Assembly: GCF_001468465.1 (NCBI RefSeq)
Contig: NZ_LNSA01000005.1
Span: 1-64,000, forward strand
Direction of reading: 5' to 3'
Origin: Sphingopyxis sp. H115
GTDB lineage: Bacteria > Pseudomonadota > Alphaproteobacteria > Sphingomonadales > Sphingomonadaceae
DNA: 64,000 nt
In this document: positions 8,319 to 17,881 of the stretch, in pieces
How positions within the stretch are numbered: position 1 is the first letter of the stretch
Layout: every line of letters starts with the position of its first letter
Translations under genes and position numbers: made by a program
Notes under the pieces: model-generated
Databases searched by the model: none
What the model saw: only the letters and a program-made list of their open reading frames with translations
What the model was told of the DNA's origin: nothing

Positions 8319-9602
8319 ATGGATCAAATCGTCATTCGCGGCGGCCAGCGACTCAAGGGCCGGATTCCGATCAGCGGTGCCAAGAATGCGGCGCTCACCC
8401 TGTTGCCCTGCGCGTTGCTCACCGACGAACCGCTGACGCTGCGCAACCTGCCGCGCCTCGCCGACGTCGACGGTTTCGGGCATTTGCTCAACCAGCTTGG
8501 CTGTTCGACGACGATCGAAGGATCGCGTCCTGAAGATTTCGGCCGCGTGATGACCGCGCGCGCGACAACGCTGACCTCGACCGTCGCGCCCTATGACATC
8601 GTGCGCAAGATGCGCGCGTCGATCCTCGTCCTCGGTCCGCTGCTCGCGCGCGCCGGCGAAGCGACCGTGTCGCTGCCCGGCGGCTGTGCGATCGGCAACC
8701 GTCCGATCGACCTGCACCTGAAAGCGCTCGAAGCCTTCGGTGCCGAGATCGAGCTGGCTTCGGGATATGTGAAGGCCGTGGCGCCCAGCGGGCGCCTGAC
8801 CGGCGGCAAATTCACCTTTCCCGTGGTGTCGGTTGGCGCGACCGAAAATGCCGTCATGGCGGCGGTGCTCGCCAAGGGCACCTGCGTCCTCGAAAACGCC
8901 GCGCGCGAGCCCGAGATCGTCGACCTGTGCAACTGCCTCGTCGCGATGGGCGCACATATCGACGGGATCGGAACCGAAACGCTAACGATCGAGGGCGTCG
9001 ATCGCCTGCACGGCGCGACCTATCGCGTGATGGCCGACCGTATCGAGGCGGGCAGCTACGCCTGCGCCGCGGTCATAACCGAGGGCGATGTCGAACTTGT
9101 CGGTGCCAAGGCGGGGGAGATGGACGCGACGCTCGCCGCGCTGCGCGAGGCGGGCGCGACGGTCGAGGAAACCAAGGGCGGCATCCGCGTCGCCATGTCG
9201 GGCCGCGCCGAACCCGTGACGCTGTCGACGGCACCCTATCCGGGCTTCGCCACCGACATGCAGGCGCAGTTCATGGCGATGGCGACGCTTGGCAAGGGCG
9301 CATCTCTATTCACCGAAACCATCTTCGAGAATCGCTACATGCACGTTCCCGAACTCGCGCGCATGGGCTGCGACATCGATGTGCGTGGCCGCAGTGCGGT
9401 GGTGCGCGGCGTCGATCATCTGGTCGGCGCACCCGTGATGGCGACCGACCTCCGCGCATCGATGAGCCTGATCATCGCCGGCCTCGCCGCCGAGGGGCAA
9501 ACCGAGGTCAACCGCGTTTACCACCTCGACCGCGGTTACGAACGGCTCGAGGAAAAGCTGCAGGCCGTCGGCGCCGACATCGAACGGATCAGCGCGGGGT
9601 AA
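8319..9602 (+). CDS. murA: UDP-N-acetylglucosamine 1-carboxyvinyltransferase
   Basis: 427 residues, the standard MurA length. It transfers enolpyruvate from PEP to UDP-GlcNAc, the first committed step of peptidoglycan synthesis, in the cytoplasm. The fosfomycin-target cysteine is visible as Cys123 in [11 protein letters not shown], and the N-terminal [11 protein letters not shown] substrate-binding motif (residues 20-30) is intact. The Cys is retained, not the Asp found in naturally fosfomycin-resistant enzymes. The 3' end overlaps the convergent hydrolase gene by 14 bases. Essential housekeeping gene. Confidence 0.97.
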   Translation: MDQIVIRGGQRLKGRIPISGAKNAALTLLPCALLTDEPLTLRNLPRLADVDGFGHLLNQLGCSTTIEGSRPEDFGRVMTARATTLTSTVAPYDIVRKMRASILVLGPLLARAGEATVSLPGGCAIGNRPIDLHLKALEAFGAEIELASGYVKAVAPSGRLTGGKFTFPVVSVGATENAVMAAVLAKGTCVLENAAREPEIVDLCNCLVAMGAHIDGIGTETLTIEGVDRLHGATYRVMADRIEAGSYACAAVITEGDVELVGAKAGEMDATLAALREAGATVEETKGGIRVAMSGRAEPVTLSTAPYPGFATDMQAQFMAMATLGKGASLFTETIFENRYMHVPELARMGCDIDVRGRSAVVRGVDHLVGAPVMATDLRASMSLIIAGLAAEGQTEVNRVYHLDRGYERLEEKLQAVGADIERISAG

Positions 9603-10854
9603 GCTTCTCCGAACGGCCATAAGGTCCGCGTGCGTCACCCTTGATCCAGTCGCCGAGCAGCTTGAGATAACCGTCGGTGATACGCGTTGCGCTGCGTGAT
9701 CCGTCTGCGTTGGTCGTATATTCGAACATGCCGTGATCGGTGTCGGGGAACAGATATACTTCGAAAGGCTTGCCGTTCTTCACCAGCCCGAGCAGCGCGC
9801 CGCGTGTCGTTTCGATCGGCGCCTCGCGATCCTCGCCCGCAAGCACCCAGAGCAGCGGCGCATCTAGCTTCTTCAACGCCGCCACGGCGTCATAGTCCCA
9901 GATCAGTTCCAGATTGTCGAAGCGGGCGCGGCCGACCCGCCGGAGTTCCTCGTTCGGCATGCGCGCGATCGCGCCGCTATATTCGCCCTCGATCTTTGCT
10001 GCCCACGGCTGGCCCGTCATCTCGCGTCGCACGGCGTCGAGCGCGTCATAGCCGGTGCGAAAATCGGACAGCAGCAGGCCCGTCGTCGCCTGCGACAGGC
10101 GGGTGACCAGCGCTTCGGCATCCTTGCCCAGCCCCGCCGCGCGAACTTCTGATACCATCTGTTCGCGGTCTTCCTCGATCGGCGAGGCGACAAGGCCAAA
10201 GCCGATCGCGACGAAATCGGCCTTCGTGCGCGTCGCGGCAAGCGGCGCGACCCAGCCGCCCTGGCTGCCACCGAAGAAGCCAGCACGACCAAAGCGACCC
10301 GCCGCCATGCCGCGGGCGGTGTCGAGCGCTTTCGCCGCATCGGCGCCGAGCAGTTCGAAATTTTGCGTATATTCGCCGTCGGACGCGCCCGTGCCGCGCT
10401 TGTCGTAGACGAAAACCGAAATGCCCTGCGCCGCCATCGCATAGCCGTAAAGCCCCCCGATCGGCGAATTGCGCTCCGAACCGTGGACCATCACCACCAG
10501 CGGGCGCGCCGGATCGACCCCGGGCGGTTCGATCAGCATCCCGGTCATCCGCGTTCCCGCGCTGTCGAAATTGGCCGGCGTCTCGCGGAACGCGACAGGT
10601 TGCCACGCCACGCCTTTCACCGTCACGCCATCGGCATTGCAGGCCAGCGGTGCGTTCGCGTCGGAGGTGGCGCCCCGGCGGCCGTCACGAAACAGGTAGC
10701 GCAGTCCGGGCGCGGGAATTGTCGGCAACTTGACGAGAACGACGAAATCGCCGTCGGGGGCGGCATAAGCGCCGGGCTGGCAGGTTGTTTGGGCCAACGC
10801 CGGAGCGCCCGGAATCGCGGCGAGAAGCAAGAGCGTGCTGGCGAATATTCTCAT
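9589..10854 (-). CDS. Exported alpha/beta hydrolase (S9/BAAT-like)
   Basis: 421 residues with an N-terminal signal peptide ([15 protein letters not shown]) and a possible lipobox-independent cleavage. The alpha/beta-hydrolase catalytic elements are present: oxyanion-side VMVHGSE, nucleophile elbow GGSQGG with Ser197, acid in AGEDREAP, and His in [10 protein letters not shown]. It is probably a periplasmic esterase or peptidase; the substrate cannot be predicted. Its last codons overlap the end of murA on the opposite strand. Confidence 0.85.
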   Translation of the reverse strand: MRIFASTLLLLAAIPGAPALAQTTCQPGAYAAPDGDFVVLVKLPTIPAPGLRYLFRDGRRGATSDANAPLACNADGVTVKGVAWQPVAFRETPANFDSAGTRMTGMLIEPPGVDPARPLVVMVHGSERNSPIGGLYGYAMAAQGISVFVYDKRGTGASDGEYTQNFELLGADAAKALDTARGMAAGRFGRAGFFGGSQGGWVAPLAATRTKADFVAIGFGLVASPIEEDREQMVSEVRAAGLGKDAEALVTRLSQATTGLLLSDFRTGYDALDAVRREMTGQPWAAKIEGEYSGAIARMPNEELRRVGRARFDNLELIWDYDAVAALKKLDAPLLWVLAGEDREAPIETTRGALLGLVKNGKPFEVYLFPDTDHGMFEYTTNADGSRSATRITDGYLKLLGDWIKGDARGPYGRSEKLTPR

Positions 10855-10880
10855 GTCACCGTATTATTACGGCAATACAG

Positions 10881-11849
10881 TTATGGCAACTGGTCTTCGG
10901 GCTGCACCGGCATCGAAACGCTGTTGCCGCTGACCGATGGCCGCTCGGGCCGCCGCGCGACCGCGATTCCGAGCCCGATCAACGCCACGACCCCGCCCGC
11001 GATCGACAACGCCGCCCAACGATAATTTTCGAACGCGGTCGAAAAGCCCATCGCGATGATCGGGATCAGCACGCTTGACCAGGCTGCCTGCCCCGGCCCA
11101 ACCGCGCGAATGACGTTAAAATAGAGCGGAAAGGTCACCGCGCTCGCGACGATGCCCAGATACAGGACCCCGCCGACATAGGCGGCGGTCGGCTCGATCG
11201 CCGGCGGGCCCGTCGTCACCCACGCATAGCTACCGTCGGCGATCGCGCCGAACAGCATCGCCCACGCGATCATCACCACCATCGACTGCGAGCGCGCCAT
11301 GCGCGTTCCCTGCATGATATTCGCCGTCGAGGCGCTCAGCACGCCGGCAAGCGTCAGCGCGGTGCCGAGCAGGACCTCGTCCGCCCCAACCGAGGCGACG
11401 CGATATTCGTGAAGGATCATCAGCCCGACGCCGACGATCGCAATCCCCGCACCGACCAGAAAGCGGCGCTCGAGGCGCGTCTTGAGGAACGCGCGGCCAA
11501 GCAGCGTATTGGGGACGATCAGCAGCGCGAACAGCACCGCGACGAGCCCCGAAGTGATATGCTGCTCGGCGCGATAGACGAAATTGAAGTTGAAGGTGAA
11601 TTGCGCCACGCCGAGCACCGCCGCGAACGCCATCGCGCGGAAATCGAGCAGCAGATGTTCGCGGCGTACCATCGCAAATGCGAACATGGCGATCGCAGCC
11701 ACCGCAAAGCGATAGGTCACCGACCAGCTTGGGGGTACGATACCAAGCTGCCCCTTGATGACGATCCACGTCGAACCCCAGATCAGCGTCACCAGCGCAA
11801 AAGGCAGCAAGATACGCGGGCTGAGCAGCGTCGGCTGCTCGCTGGTCAT
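10881..11849 (-). CDS. EamA/DMT-family inner-membrane transporter
   Basis: 322 residues with about ten hydrophobic helices in two EamA halves (LIWGSTWIVIKGQLG at the N-terminus; AVGPGQAAWSSVLIPIIA in the second half). This is the drug/metabolite exporter fold, usually exporting amino acids or other metabolites. The start codon overlaps the stop of the threonine aldolase gene by four bases, so the two form an operon. Export of an amino acid related to the aldolase reaction is a reasonable but untested idea. Confidence 0.88.
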   Translation of the reverse strand: MTSEQPTLLSPRILLPFALVTLIWGSTWIVIKGQLGIVPPSWSVTYRFAVAAIAMFAFAMVRREHLLLDFRAMAFAAVLGVAQFTFNFNFVYRAEQHITSGLVAVLFALLIVPNTLLGRAFLKTRLERRFLVGAGIAIVGVGLMILHEYRVASVGADEVLLGTALTLAGVLSASTANIMQGTRMARSQSMVVMIAWAMLFGAIADGSYAWVTTGPPAIEPTAAYVGGVLYLGIVASAVTFPLYFNVIRAVGPGQAAWSSVLIPIIAMGFSTAFENYRWAALSIAGGVVALIGLGIAVARRPERPSVSGNSVSMPVQPEDQLP

Positions 11850-12856
11850 AGCGAGCCGATCGCGGCCGCAAGCGGCGCGACCGCCTGTGCATCCTGGTCC
11901 CAGCTGACGACCAGCCGTGCCGCCCCCTCGCCCCAGTCATAGAAGTCGAACCCGGCCGCGCGCAGCTTTGCCGCCTCTGCGGCGGTGAGCCGTACGAACA
12001 GCTCGTTCGCCTCGACGGGATACATCAAGCGGCTGCCGCACGCAGCCGCGAGCTTGGCGGCGCCGGCGTTGGCCGCGCGGGCATTCGCCAGCCACAGATC
12101 GTCCTTCAGCATTGCCCGGATCTGCGCTGCTACAAAGCGTCCCTTGCTGAGCAGGTGGCCGCCGCGTTTCTTGAGTTCGCGAACGCCCGGGCCACCGCTG
12201 CCGCCGAAAAAGACGATCGCTTCGGCCATCATCGCGCCATTCTTGGTGAAACCGAACGACAGCGCATCGACCCCGGCGCGCCAGGTGACTTCGGCCGGCG
12301 CGCAGTCGAGATAGGCGACAGCGTTGGCGAAGCGCGCGCCGTCCATGTGCAGCTTCATGCCGCTGCTCCGGGCAATTTCGCTGATCTCGCCGATTTCCGC
12401 CGCGCGCCAAGCAAGGCCATATTCCGTCGCGTTGGTGATGCTGATCGCGGCGGGCTGCACCTGGTGCACATCCTTGCGGATTCCGGCGATACGCGCCTTC
12501 AGCGCTTCGGTGTCGATCTTTGCACCGCGCCCCGGCACGGTCATCAATTTCGCACCGCCCGAATAGAAGGTCGGCGCCCCGCATTCGTCGACTTCGATAT
12601 GGGCTTCCTCGTAACAGAGAATGCCCTGCCAGGGCCGCACGAAATGCGCCAGAATGATGCTGTTCGCCGCGGTGCCGGTCGGGATCCACACGACTTCGCA
12701 CGTCGTTTCGAACAGGTCGGAAAAGGCGGCATCGAGCGACTGGCTGAGCGCGTCGCCATCATAGGCGGTGTCGACATGATTGGCGGCCGCCAACGCTTCC
12801 ATCACCAGAGGATGCACCGTCGCAGCGTTGTCGGAGAAAAATCGGGTCGCGGTCAC
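11846..12856 (-). CDS. ltaE: Low-specificity L-threonine aldolase (PLP-dependent)
   Basis: 336 residues of the beta-eliminating lyase / threonine aldolase fold. It cleaves L-threonine or allo-threonine to glycine and acetaldehyde. The PLP lysine is Lys205 in the diagnostic SFGFTKNGAM, with the preceding Asp-containing MDGARFANA (residues 171-179) that contacts the cofactor. The N-terminal FFSDNAATVHP motif is also typical. It is translationally coupled to the downstream EamA transporter. Confidence 0.92.
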   Translation of the reverse strand: MTATRFFSDNAATVHPLVMEALAAANHVDTAYDGDALSQSLDAAFSDLFETTCEVVWIPTGTAANSIILAHFVRPWQGILCYEEAHIEVDECGAPTFYSGGAKLMTVPGRGAKIDTEALKARIAGIRKDVHQVQPAAISITNATEYGLAWRAAEIGEISEIARSSGMKLHMDGARFANAVAYLDCAPAEVTWRAGVDALSFGFTKNGAMMAEAIVFFGGSGGPGVRELKKRGGHLLSKGRFVAAQIRAMLKDDLWLANARAANAGAAKLAAACGSRLMYPVEANELFVRLTAAEAAKLRAAGFDFYDWGEGAARLVVSWDQDAQAVAPLAAAIGSL

Positions 12857-12961
12857 GATTCGCGCCTTAGCGCAGTCGTGGCGCGCTGCTAAGCCTTCAT
12901 TTCGGCTTCGCGCTTCCCGGCGGATAGACCGCCTATGCCGCTTTTGTCCCGTCGCTTCTCT

Positions 12962-13147
12962 TCAGGCCGAATAGCTGCGGTAAATGCGGCGCCCCATGCT
13001 GCGCGATTGGCGCACCATATAGCGCCCGGGCCAAAGCAGGCTGAGCCGTGTCCCGAAGCGCGTCGTCTTCAGCGCTATCTGCGGCAGCAGGATCGAACAG
13101 GGCCGCCATTCATAGACGGCCGGATCGATCGGCGTCGTGTTTTCCAT
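12962..13147 (-). CDS. Small basic protein, 61 residues, unknown
   Basis: An ATG at 13147 is preceded by a near-perfect Shine-Dalgarno sequence AAGGTGG three bases upstream. The frame has the same GC-rich third-position codon use as neighbouring genes and ends with TGA. The peptide (MENTTPIDPAVYEWRP..., later LWPGRYMVRQSRSMGRRIYR) is basic, with an amphipathic middle and no recognised domain. A longer in-frame start at 13288 exists, but its extra residues are low-complexity proline-rich and it lacks an RBS. The gene stands alone between ltaE and argG. Confidence 0.5.
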   Translation of the reverse strand: MENTTPIDPAVYEWRPCSILLPQIALKTTRFGTRLSLLWPGRYMVRQSRSMGRRIYRSYSA

Positions 13148-13342
13148 AAACCACCTTGTGACCGAGTGCGGCCTCTCCCGGATGGTTCCGATCATCCTGT
13201 CGAAATCCAGGGAACAAAATACCGCATTGCGGCACCGCTGTCCCGGCGAAGGTGGTAAAGGCGGCGACGGTGGGGCGCGCATTTCCAACCGCTCGGCACG
13301 GCGATGCAGCGCGGCGCGGCGAACCGAATGGTAGCCAAGCCC

Positions 13343-13380
13343 TTAAAATGATTGGAGCCGGCGCCGCAAGGCGCCGACTC
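13343..13380 (-). terminator. Probable terminator after argG
   Basis: Immediately downstream of the argG stop (minus strand) lies an 11-bp stem, GAGTCGGCGCC / GGCGCCGGCTC, with a 4-base loop, followed by CAATCATTTTAA. The T-tract is short but the stem is very stable. Confidence 0.7.
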
Positions 13381-13382
13381 GG

Positions 13383-14600
13383 TCAGCGATCGCGCTTGGC
13401 GAGCAGCTTCAGTCGCAGCGCGTTCAGCTTGATGAAGCCCGCCGCGTCCTTCTGGTCATAGGCGCCGGCATCGTCCTCGAAAGTCACATGACGTTCGCTG
13501 TAAAGGCTGTTGGGCGACTTGCGGCCGACGACGCTCGCATTGCCCTTGTACAGCTTCAGTCGCACCGTGCCGCTCACCTTGTCCTGGCTATGGTCGATCG
13601 CCGCCTGCAGCATCTCGCGCTCGGGCGCGAACCAGAAGCCATTGTAGATGAGCTCGGCATATTTCGGCATCAGCTCGTCTTTCAGGTGTGCCGCGCCACG
13701 ATCGAGCGTGATGCTTTCGATGCCGCGATGGGCGCGTGCGTAGATTTCGCCGCCGGGCGTTTCGTACATGCCGCGCGACTTCATGCCGACGAAGCGATTC
13801 TCGACGAGGTCAAGCCGGCCGATGCCATGTTTGCGGCCGAGGTCGTTCAATGCGGCGAGCAAGGTCGCGGGCGACATCGCCTGTCCGTTCAGCGCGACGC
13901 CGTCGCCCTTCTCGAAATCGATCTCGATATATTCGGGCGTATCGGGCGCATCCTCGGGATTGACCGTGCGCGAATAGACATAGTCGGGGGTTTCATCCCA
14001 CGGATTTTCGAGCACCTTGCCCTCCGACGAGGTGTGCAGCAGGTTCGCGTCGGTCGAAAACGGGCTTTCGCCGCGCTTGTCCTTCGGCACCGGAATCTGG
14101 TTCTTTTCGGCGAAGTCGATCAGCGCGGTCCGGCTGGTCAGGTCCCATTCGCGCCACGGCGCAATCACCTTGATGTCGGGATTGAGCGCATAGCAGGAGA
14201 GTTCGAAACGCACCTGGTCGTTGCCCTTGCCCGTCGCGCCGTGCGCAACCGCGTCGGCGCCGGTTTCCCGGGCGATCTCGACGAGCCGCTTCGAGATGAG
14301 CGGGCGCGCGATCGAGGTACCGAGCAGGTAATCGCCCTCGTAACGTGCGTTCGCGCGCATCATCGGGAACACGAAATCGCGGACGAACTCTTCGCGCAGG
14401 TCGTCGATATAGATGTGCTCGGGCTTGATCCCCATCAGTTCGGCCTTGGCGCGCGCGGGCTCAAGTTCCTCGCCCTGTCCGAGATCGGCAGTGAAGGTCA
14501 CGACTTCGCAGCCATAGGTGACCTGCAGCCACTTCAGGATGACGCTGGTATCGAGGCCGCCCGAATAGGCGAGGACGACGCGCTTGAAGGACTCGGACAT
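13383..14600 (-). CDS. argG: Argininosuccinate synthase
   Basis: 405 residues from [15 protein letters not shown], the usual length. It joins citrulline and aspartate using ATP in arginine biosynthesis. The N-type ATP-pyrophosphatase P-loop AYSGGLDTS is at residues 10-18. Other family signatures are [13 protein letters not shown] and the substrate-contacting [17 protein letters not shown] chose this ATG (AAAGGTG seven bases upstream) over longer in-frame starts, which would add an implausible low-complexity N-terminus. Core metabolism. Confidence 0.97.
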   Translation of the reverse strand: MSESFKRVVLAYSGGLDTSVILKWLQVTYGCEVVTFTADLGQGEELEPARAKAELMGIKPEHIYIDDLREEFVRDFVFPMMRANARYEGDYLLGTSIARPLISKRLVEIARETGADAVAHGATGKGNDQVRFELSCYALNPDIKVIAPWREWDLTSRTALIDFAEKNQIPVPKDKRGESPFSTDANLLHTSSEGKVLENPWDETPDYVYSRTVNPEDAPDTPEYIEIDFEKGDGVALNGQAMSPATLLAALNDLGRKHGIGRLDLVENRFVGMKSRGMYETPGGEIYARAHRGIESITLDRGAAHLKDELMPKYAELIYNGFWFAPEREMLQAAIDHSQDKVSGTVRLKLYKGNASVVGRKSPNSLYSERHVTFEDDAGAYDQKDAAGFIKLNALRLKLLAKRDR

Positions 14601-14931
14601 GGATACACCTTTGGCGAGGGAAGACGCGGGCGCGGCTAGCAGGGCGTCGCCGAAGGCGCAACCGCATAGGACGCGACAAATGCGTTGGCGGCTCTTCGGA
14701 AAGGCCGCGGGAATCCGCCGAACTTCACCCGCGTTTCGCTCTCCGGCCCGCCGTCCACGCGCCCCGTCGCCGCGCTTAAAGCGACAAAGGATACAGTTTC
14801 GCGCCGCACGGGGCCCCGCTGGTATCGTGCGATTTTGTAGGACAGAAGCTATTTTGCGATGAGCGCGGAGCGCAACGTCCGGCTGGATTTGCCGCTGGGG
14901 GCCGCTATTTTCTGGTTCGGGAGGACCGGGC
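14601..14931. other. Non-coding divergent region between argG and DUF1801 gene
   Basis: A 331-base gap between divergent genes that should hold both promoters. I see no credible small ORF, tRNA or strong terminator. It contains the palindrome GGGGCCCC and a TGTAGGACAG word that also occurs, inverted, in repeat copy B at 21547, but the match is too short to call another copy. Confidence 0.4.
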
Positions 14932-15369
14932 ATGGGCAAGACCGAAATCAAGACCAAGGCTACCGAAGTCGATGCCGCCGATTTTATCGCGGCCGTCCCC
15001 GATGTGCGGCGCCGCGAAGAAGCCGAGGTCATCGACGCGATTCACCGCCGCGTGACCGGCCTCGAACCCAGGATGTGGGGACCATCGATCATCGGCTATG
15101 GCAGCTATGATTATGTCTATGACAGCGGTCGGTCGGGAACGATGTGCCGTGCCGGGTTCAGCCCCCGCAAGGCCGCAATGACGCTCTATCTGATGGGCCA
15201 TTACAGCGACCGGCAGGATGAGGCCGATGCGCTGTTTGCGCGGCTCGGCAGGCACAAGACCGGCAAATCCTGCCTCTACATCAACAAGCTCACCGATGTG
15301 GACCTGGACATCCTCGAGCAACTCGTCCGGTTAAGTTGGGATGTCATGAACGCACGCTACCCGAAGTAG
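14932..15369 (+). CDS. DUF1801 domain protein
   Basis: 145 residues with a good upstream GGGAGG. The sequence has the DUF1801/YdhG-like layout: an N-terminal helix ([20 protein letters not shown]), the conserved [16 protein letters not shown] block, [16 protein letters not shown], then [15 protein letters not shown]. Family members are small cytoplasmic alpha/beta proteins of unresolved function, often annotated as iron-binding-like. The gene is monocistronic. Confidence 0.8.
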   Translation: MGKTEIKTKATEVDAADFIAAVPDVRRREEAEVIDAIHRRVTGLEPRMWGPSIIGYGSYDYVYDSGRSGTMCRAGFSPRKAAMTLYLMGHYSDRQDEADALFARLGRHKTGKSCLYINKLTDVDLDILEQLVRLSWDVMNARYPK

Positions 15370-15415
15370 CTGGTTGTCCGGAAACGATCGATTGCGGACG
15401 TCGGCGGACCCTTCT

Positions 15416-15501
15416 TTCATCGACATCCCGGCGAAGGCCGGGATCTCTACCTAACGGAATAGCGCGCCGGCGAGATTCCGGCCTCCGCCGGGATGACGAA
15501 A
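15416..15501. repeat. Imperfect inverted repeat (CATCCCGGCGAAGGCCGGGAT family)
   Basis: Arms at about 15416-15447 and 15472-15501 share ATCCCGGCG, AGGCCGG and ATCTC in inverted orientation, with a 3-base insertion in the left arm. This is a common intergenic palindrome family in sphingomonads and other alphaproteobacteria, related in style to the element at 6290. It lies between the convergent DUF1801 and SRPBCC genes, where it could also act as a transcription stop for both. Confidence 0.7.
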
Positions 15502-15548
15502 ATGGCGGGTGGTAGCTCCCTACCCCAGAGCGACCGCTGACCGCGACT

Positions 15549-16043
15549 TTATGAAGCCGCTTGCATCGCCTCGGCGCGGGTCTTGAGCGCCCGCGCGGTG
15601 TCGTCGAAAGCACGCTTCACCCACGGCCCGGCGAAGCGCATGACATGGATGCCGTTCGGCCCCAGAAACGCATCGGTCGAATGATAGGCGCATCGTTCAT
15701 CGCCCAGCGGTTCGATGATCTGGTCGCGCCGCGCGGGATAGGGCCAGGCGTCGTCGTGTGGCAGCGCCCACGACAGCAGGCGTTCCGGCTCGAAGGCGCA
15801 GATATATTCGCAATTGGGAAAGGTTACGCCCTCCTCGATATAGCTTTTGAGCGTCATATGGACGGGGGCGCCCATTTCGAGCGTCGATTCGGCCGCGATG
15901 CAAAAGGGGTTCCATTCGCCGTAGCGCGGCAGGTCGGTCAGAATATCCCAGACGAGCGCAGCGGGCGCATCGATCTCGATGCGGTCCGATCGCACGATCG
16001 CGTCGGGGTCGGTCCAGGTCAAGTCGTCGCCGTCATGGGCCAT
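15549..16043 (-). CDS. SRPBCC (START-like) ligand-binding protein
   Basis: 164 residues from MAHDGDDLTW; AGGAG stands six bases before this ATG, whereas an upstream in-frame ATG overlaps the previous gene. The N-terminal strand-helix (RIEIDAPAALVWDILTDLPRY, then EWNPFC) and C-terminal helix (FAGPWVKRAFDDTARALKTR) are typical of the polyketide-cyclase/START-like fold, which makes a hydrophobic cavity. It is third in a minus-strand operon (flavin reductase, EthD-like, SRPBCC) with 20-base spacings. Binding or cyclising a hydrophobic intermediate is inferred. Confidence 0.8.
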   Translation of the reverse strand: MAHDGDDLTWTDPDAIVRSDRIEIDAPAALVWDILTDLPRYGEWNPFCIAAESTLEMGAPVHMTLKSYIEEGVTFPNCEYICAFEPERLLSWALPHDDAWPYPARRDQIIEPLGDERCAYHSTDAFLGPNGIHVMRFAGPWVKRAFDDTARALKTRAEAMQAAS

Positions 16044-16062
16044 GTTCGTCTCCTGATTTGCG

Positions 16063-16776
16063 TCAGCTTCCATGCCGGCGGATGTCGAACTGGCTGGTCG
16101 GGATGCAGTCGATCCGGTCGAAATCGATGAAGCGCGCGCAGCTTTCCATCATCAGCCGCCGATGTTCGGCGAGCCGGCCGGCGTCGCCGACGGCGTCGAA
16201 ATAGACGGCTTCGTCGTGCAGCGCTGCGGCGGGAAAACACTCCTCGATCATCGCGACATAGGGCGGCGCGTCACAGGTCAGCGGGCGGACGATCAGATTC
16301 TGGACATATTCGAAATTGGCCTGCGTATCGACCGCGACCGCCGAATGCTGGCGCTCCCATATGTCGCGCCACGCGGTCCAGCCGAGCCGCGGCGGCAGGC
16401 CGAGGAAGACGATCTGCGAAAATCCTTCGGTGCGCGCGCCGTGGGCGGGTGGATGAAGCCGGTTCGGCAGCACCGTCGATTCGCTCGCCAGCCACGCGGC
16501 ATGGCGCGGCGCCGCCTCTGCAACGACGGCATCGACCCCGGCGCGCGCCGCGTCGTTGGCGCTGTCGAGCCACAGCTGGATGACCGCCTCCATCTGCGGC
16601 CGGGTGGAGGTGATGCGCGGCGAGGTGCCCGTTGCCACGGCATCATCCTGGACGTTGATCCGCAGCGCGTGCACCATCGGCGAGAGCTGCGGCGCGACCT
16701 CGCCGAGCAGGCGCGCGTTCAAATCCGCCCGAGCCTCGCCGGAATCCGCCCACAACGCGTAGATGACCTTTTCCAT
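16063..16776 (-). CDS. EthD-like dimeric alpha-beta barrel protein
   Basis: 237 residues with an AAGGA site before the ATG. Two ferredoxin-like barrel segments are suggested: residues 1-110 (MEKVIYALWADSG...) and 125-237. The second contains FSQIVFLGLPPRLGWTAWRDIW, QHSAVAVD and YVQNLIVRP, the EthD/Dabb pattern. EthD proteins accompany P450s and other oxygenases in xenobiotic catabolism, with a poorly defined role. It lies between the flavin reductase-MarR and SRPBCC genes, in the same transcript. Confidence 0.75.
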   Translation of the reverse strand: MEKVIYALWADSGEARADLNARLLGEVAPQLSPMVHALRINVQDDAVATGTSPRITSTRPQMEAVIQLWLDSANDAARAGVDAVVAEAAPRHAAWLASESTVLPNRLHPPAHGARTEGFSQIVFLGLPPRLGWTAWRDIWERQHSAVAVDTQANFEYVQNLIVRPLTCDAPPYVAMIEECFPAAALHDEAVYFDAVGDAGRLAEHRRLMMESCARFIDFDRIDCIPTSQFDIRRHGS

Positions 16777-16796
16777 GGAGTTTCCTTTTTTGCCGT

Positions 16797-17777
16797 TCAG
16801 TCGGCCGCCTCGCCCGTCGCCCAGGGATCGGGCAGGCCGGGGTCGGTGCTGTGGATGACATGTTTGAGCAGATGCTTGAGCAGCGCCTTTTCATTGTCGT
16901 CGAAGGCGCCGAGCGCGTCTTCCTCCGCCGCCTTCGCCGCCGCCGCGAGCTCGATCAGTGTCCGGCGGCCGGCGGCGGTCAGCCACAACCGCCCGCTTGG
17001 CGCTTCGCGTCGGACGATGCCGCGTTCGGCGAGCGAGTGCGCCCGGTCGTCGGTCAGCCGCGCGCCGGTGAAGCCGATCATCTCGGCGATCTCCACGGCC
17101 GTCCGGCCGTCCTGTATGCCGAGGATGCTCAGCGCGAAATGGTCGGTGGCGTCGAGGCCATGTTGCGCAAGGCTCGCCTGCATCCGGCCATAGAGCTGGA
17201 AATGCGCGCGGCCGATCAGATAGCCGATGAAATCCTCGCCGAAACGGCCCGGCGCATCGCTCCCGACGTCGTTGCTGGCGGTGAGTGCCGCGGCCCTGCG
17301 CGCCGCGAGCGCGTAGCGGCCGCCGTGGAAGAGCAGGGGCGCGCGGTCGTCATGGTCGAAGGCGATGACCTCGCCGACGAAGATGACATGGTCGCCGCCC
17401 TCATATTGATAGGCGGTGCGGCACTGGAAGCGCGCCGCGCAGCCTCTGAGCAGCGGCACATCCCCCGTGCCGCGTTCCGTCTCCAGTCCCGCGAATTTGT
17501 CGGCGCCGCGCTTGGCAAAGCCGTTCGAAAGCGTCTCCTGATCGGCGGCAAGGATATGCACCGCGAAATATTCGGCGTTGCGAAAGGCATCCATGCTCAG
17601 CGAACTGCGCGCGAGGCTCCAGAGCACCATCGGCGGATCGAGCGAGACTGAGTTGAAGCTGTTCGCGGTCAGCCCGCAATCGAGCCCCGCCGCGTCGCGC
17701 GTGGTGACGATCGTCACCCCGGTGGCAAAGGAACCCAGCGCGCCGCGAAAGGCGATCGGATCCGCGTTGGTCGCCAT
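16797..17777 (-). CDS. Flavin reductase fused to a MarR-like winged-helix domain (HsaB-type)
   Basis: 326 residues. The start is the ATG at 17777 with GAGGA upstream; a GTG at 17801 is the alternative. Residues about 9-165 are a flavin reductase domain (FRGALGSFATGVTIVTTRD, LTANSFNSVSLDPPMVLWSL, GGRYA), which supplies reduced flavin to a monooxygenase. Residues about 190-320 form a MarR-like helix-turn-helix (TAVEIAEMIGFTGARLTDDR, then LAERGIVRRE). A similar two-component partner in steroid catabolism is HsaB, which feeds the 3-HSA hydroxylase HsaA. The oxygenase partner is not in the window. The fused domain may regulate or dimerise. Confidence 0.85.
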   Translation of the reverse strand: MATNADPIAFRGALGSFATGVTIVTTRDAAGLDCGLTANSFNSVSLDPPMVLWSLARSSLSMDAFRNAEYFAVHILAADQETLSNGFAKRGADKFAGLETERGTGDVPLLRGCAARFQCRTAYQYEGGDHVIFVGEVIAFDHDDRAPLLFHGGRYALAARRAAALTASNDVGSDAPGRFGEDFIGYLIGRAHFQLYGRMQASLAQHGLDATDHFALSILGIQDGRTAVEIAEMIGFTGARLTDDRAHSLAERGIVRREAPSGRLWLTAAGRRTLIELAAAAKAAEEDALGAFDDNEKALLKHLLKHVIHSTDPGLPDPWATGEAAD

Positions 17778-17881
17778 GGCCTGTCCTCGCTCCTCTCCCA
17801 CGCCCGCTCGGCGGGCTATCGGGGAAGCTTAAGGACGCCGCACAGGGTCGCATCGCCCAATTGGACTAGATGGACGTGCGG

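Noticed and set aside
14826-14845. Possible third copy of the dispersed repeat
   Set aside because: Only about ten contiguous bases (TGTAGGACAG inverted) match before similarity fades, which chance can explain.
6161-15501. CRISPR array
   Set aside because: The palindromes are single inverted repeats of different families, not regularly spaced direct repeats with spacers, and there are no cas genes.
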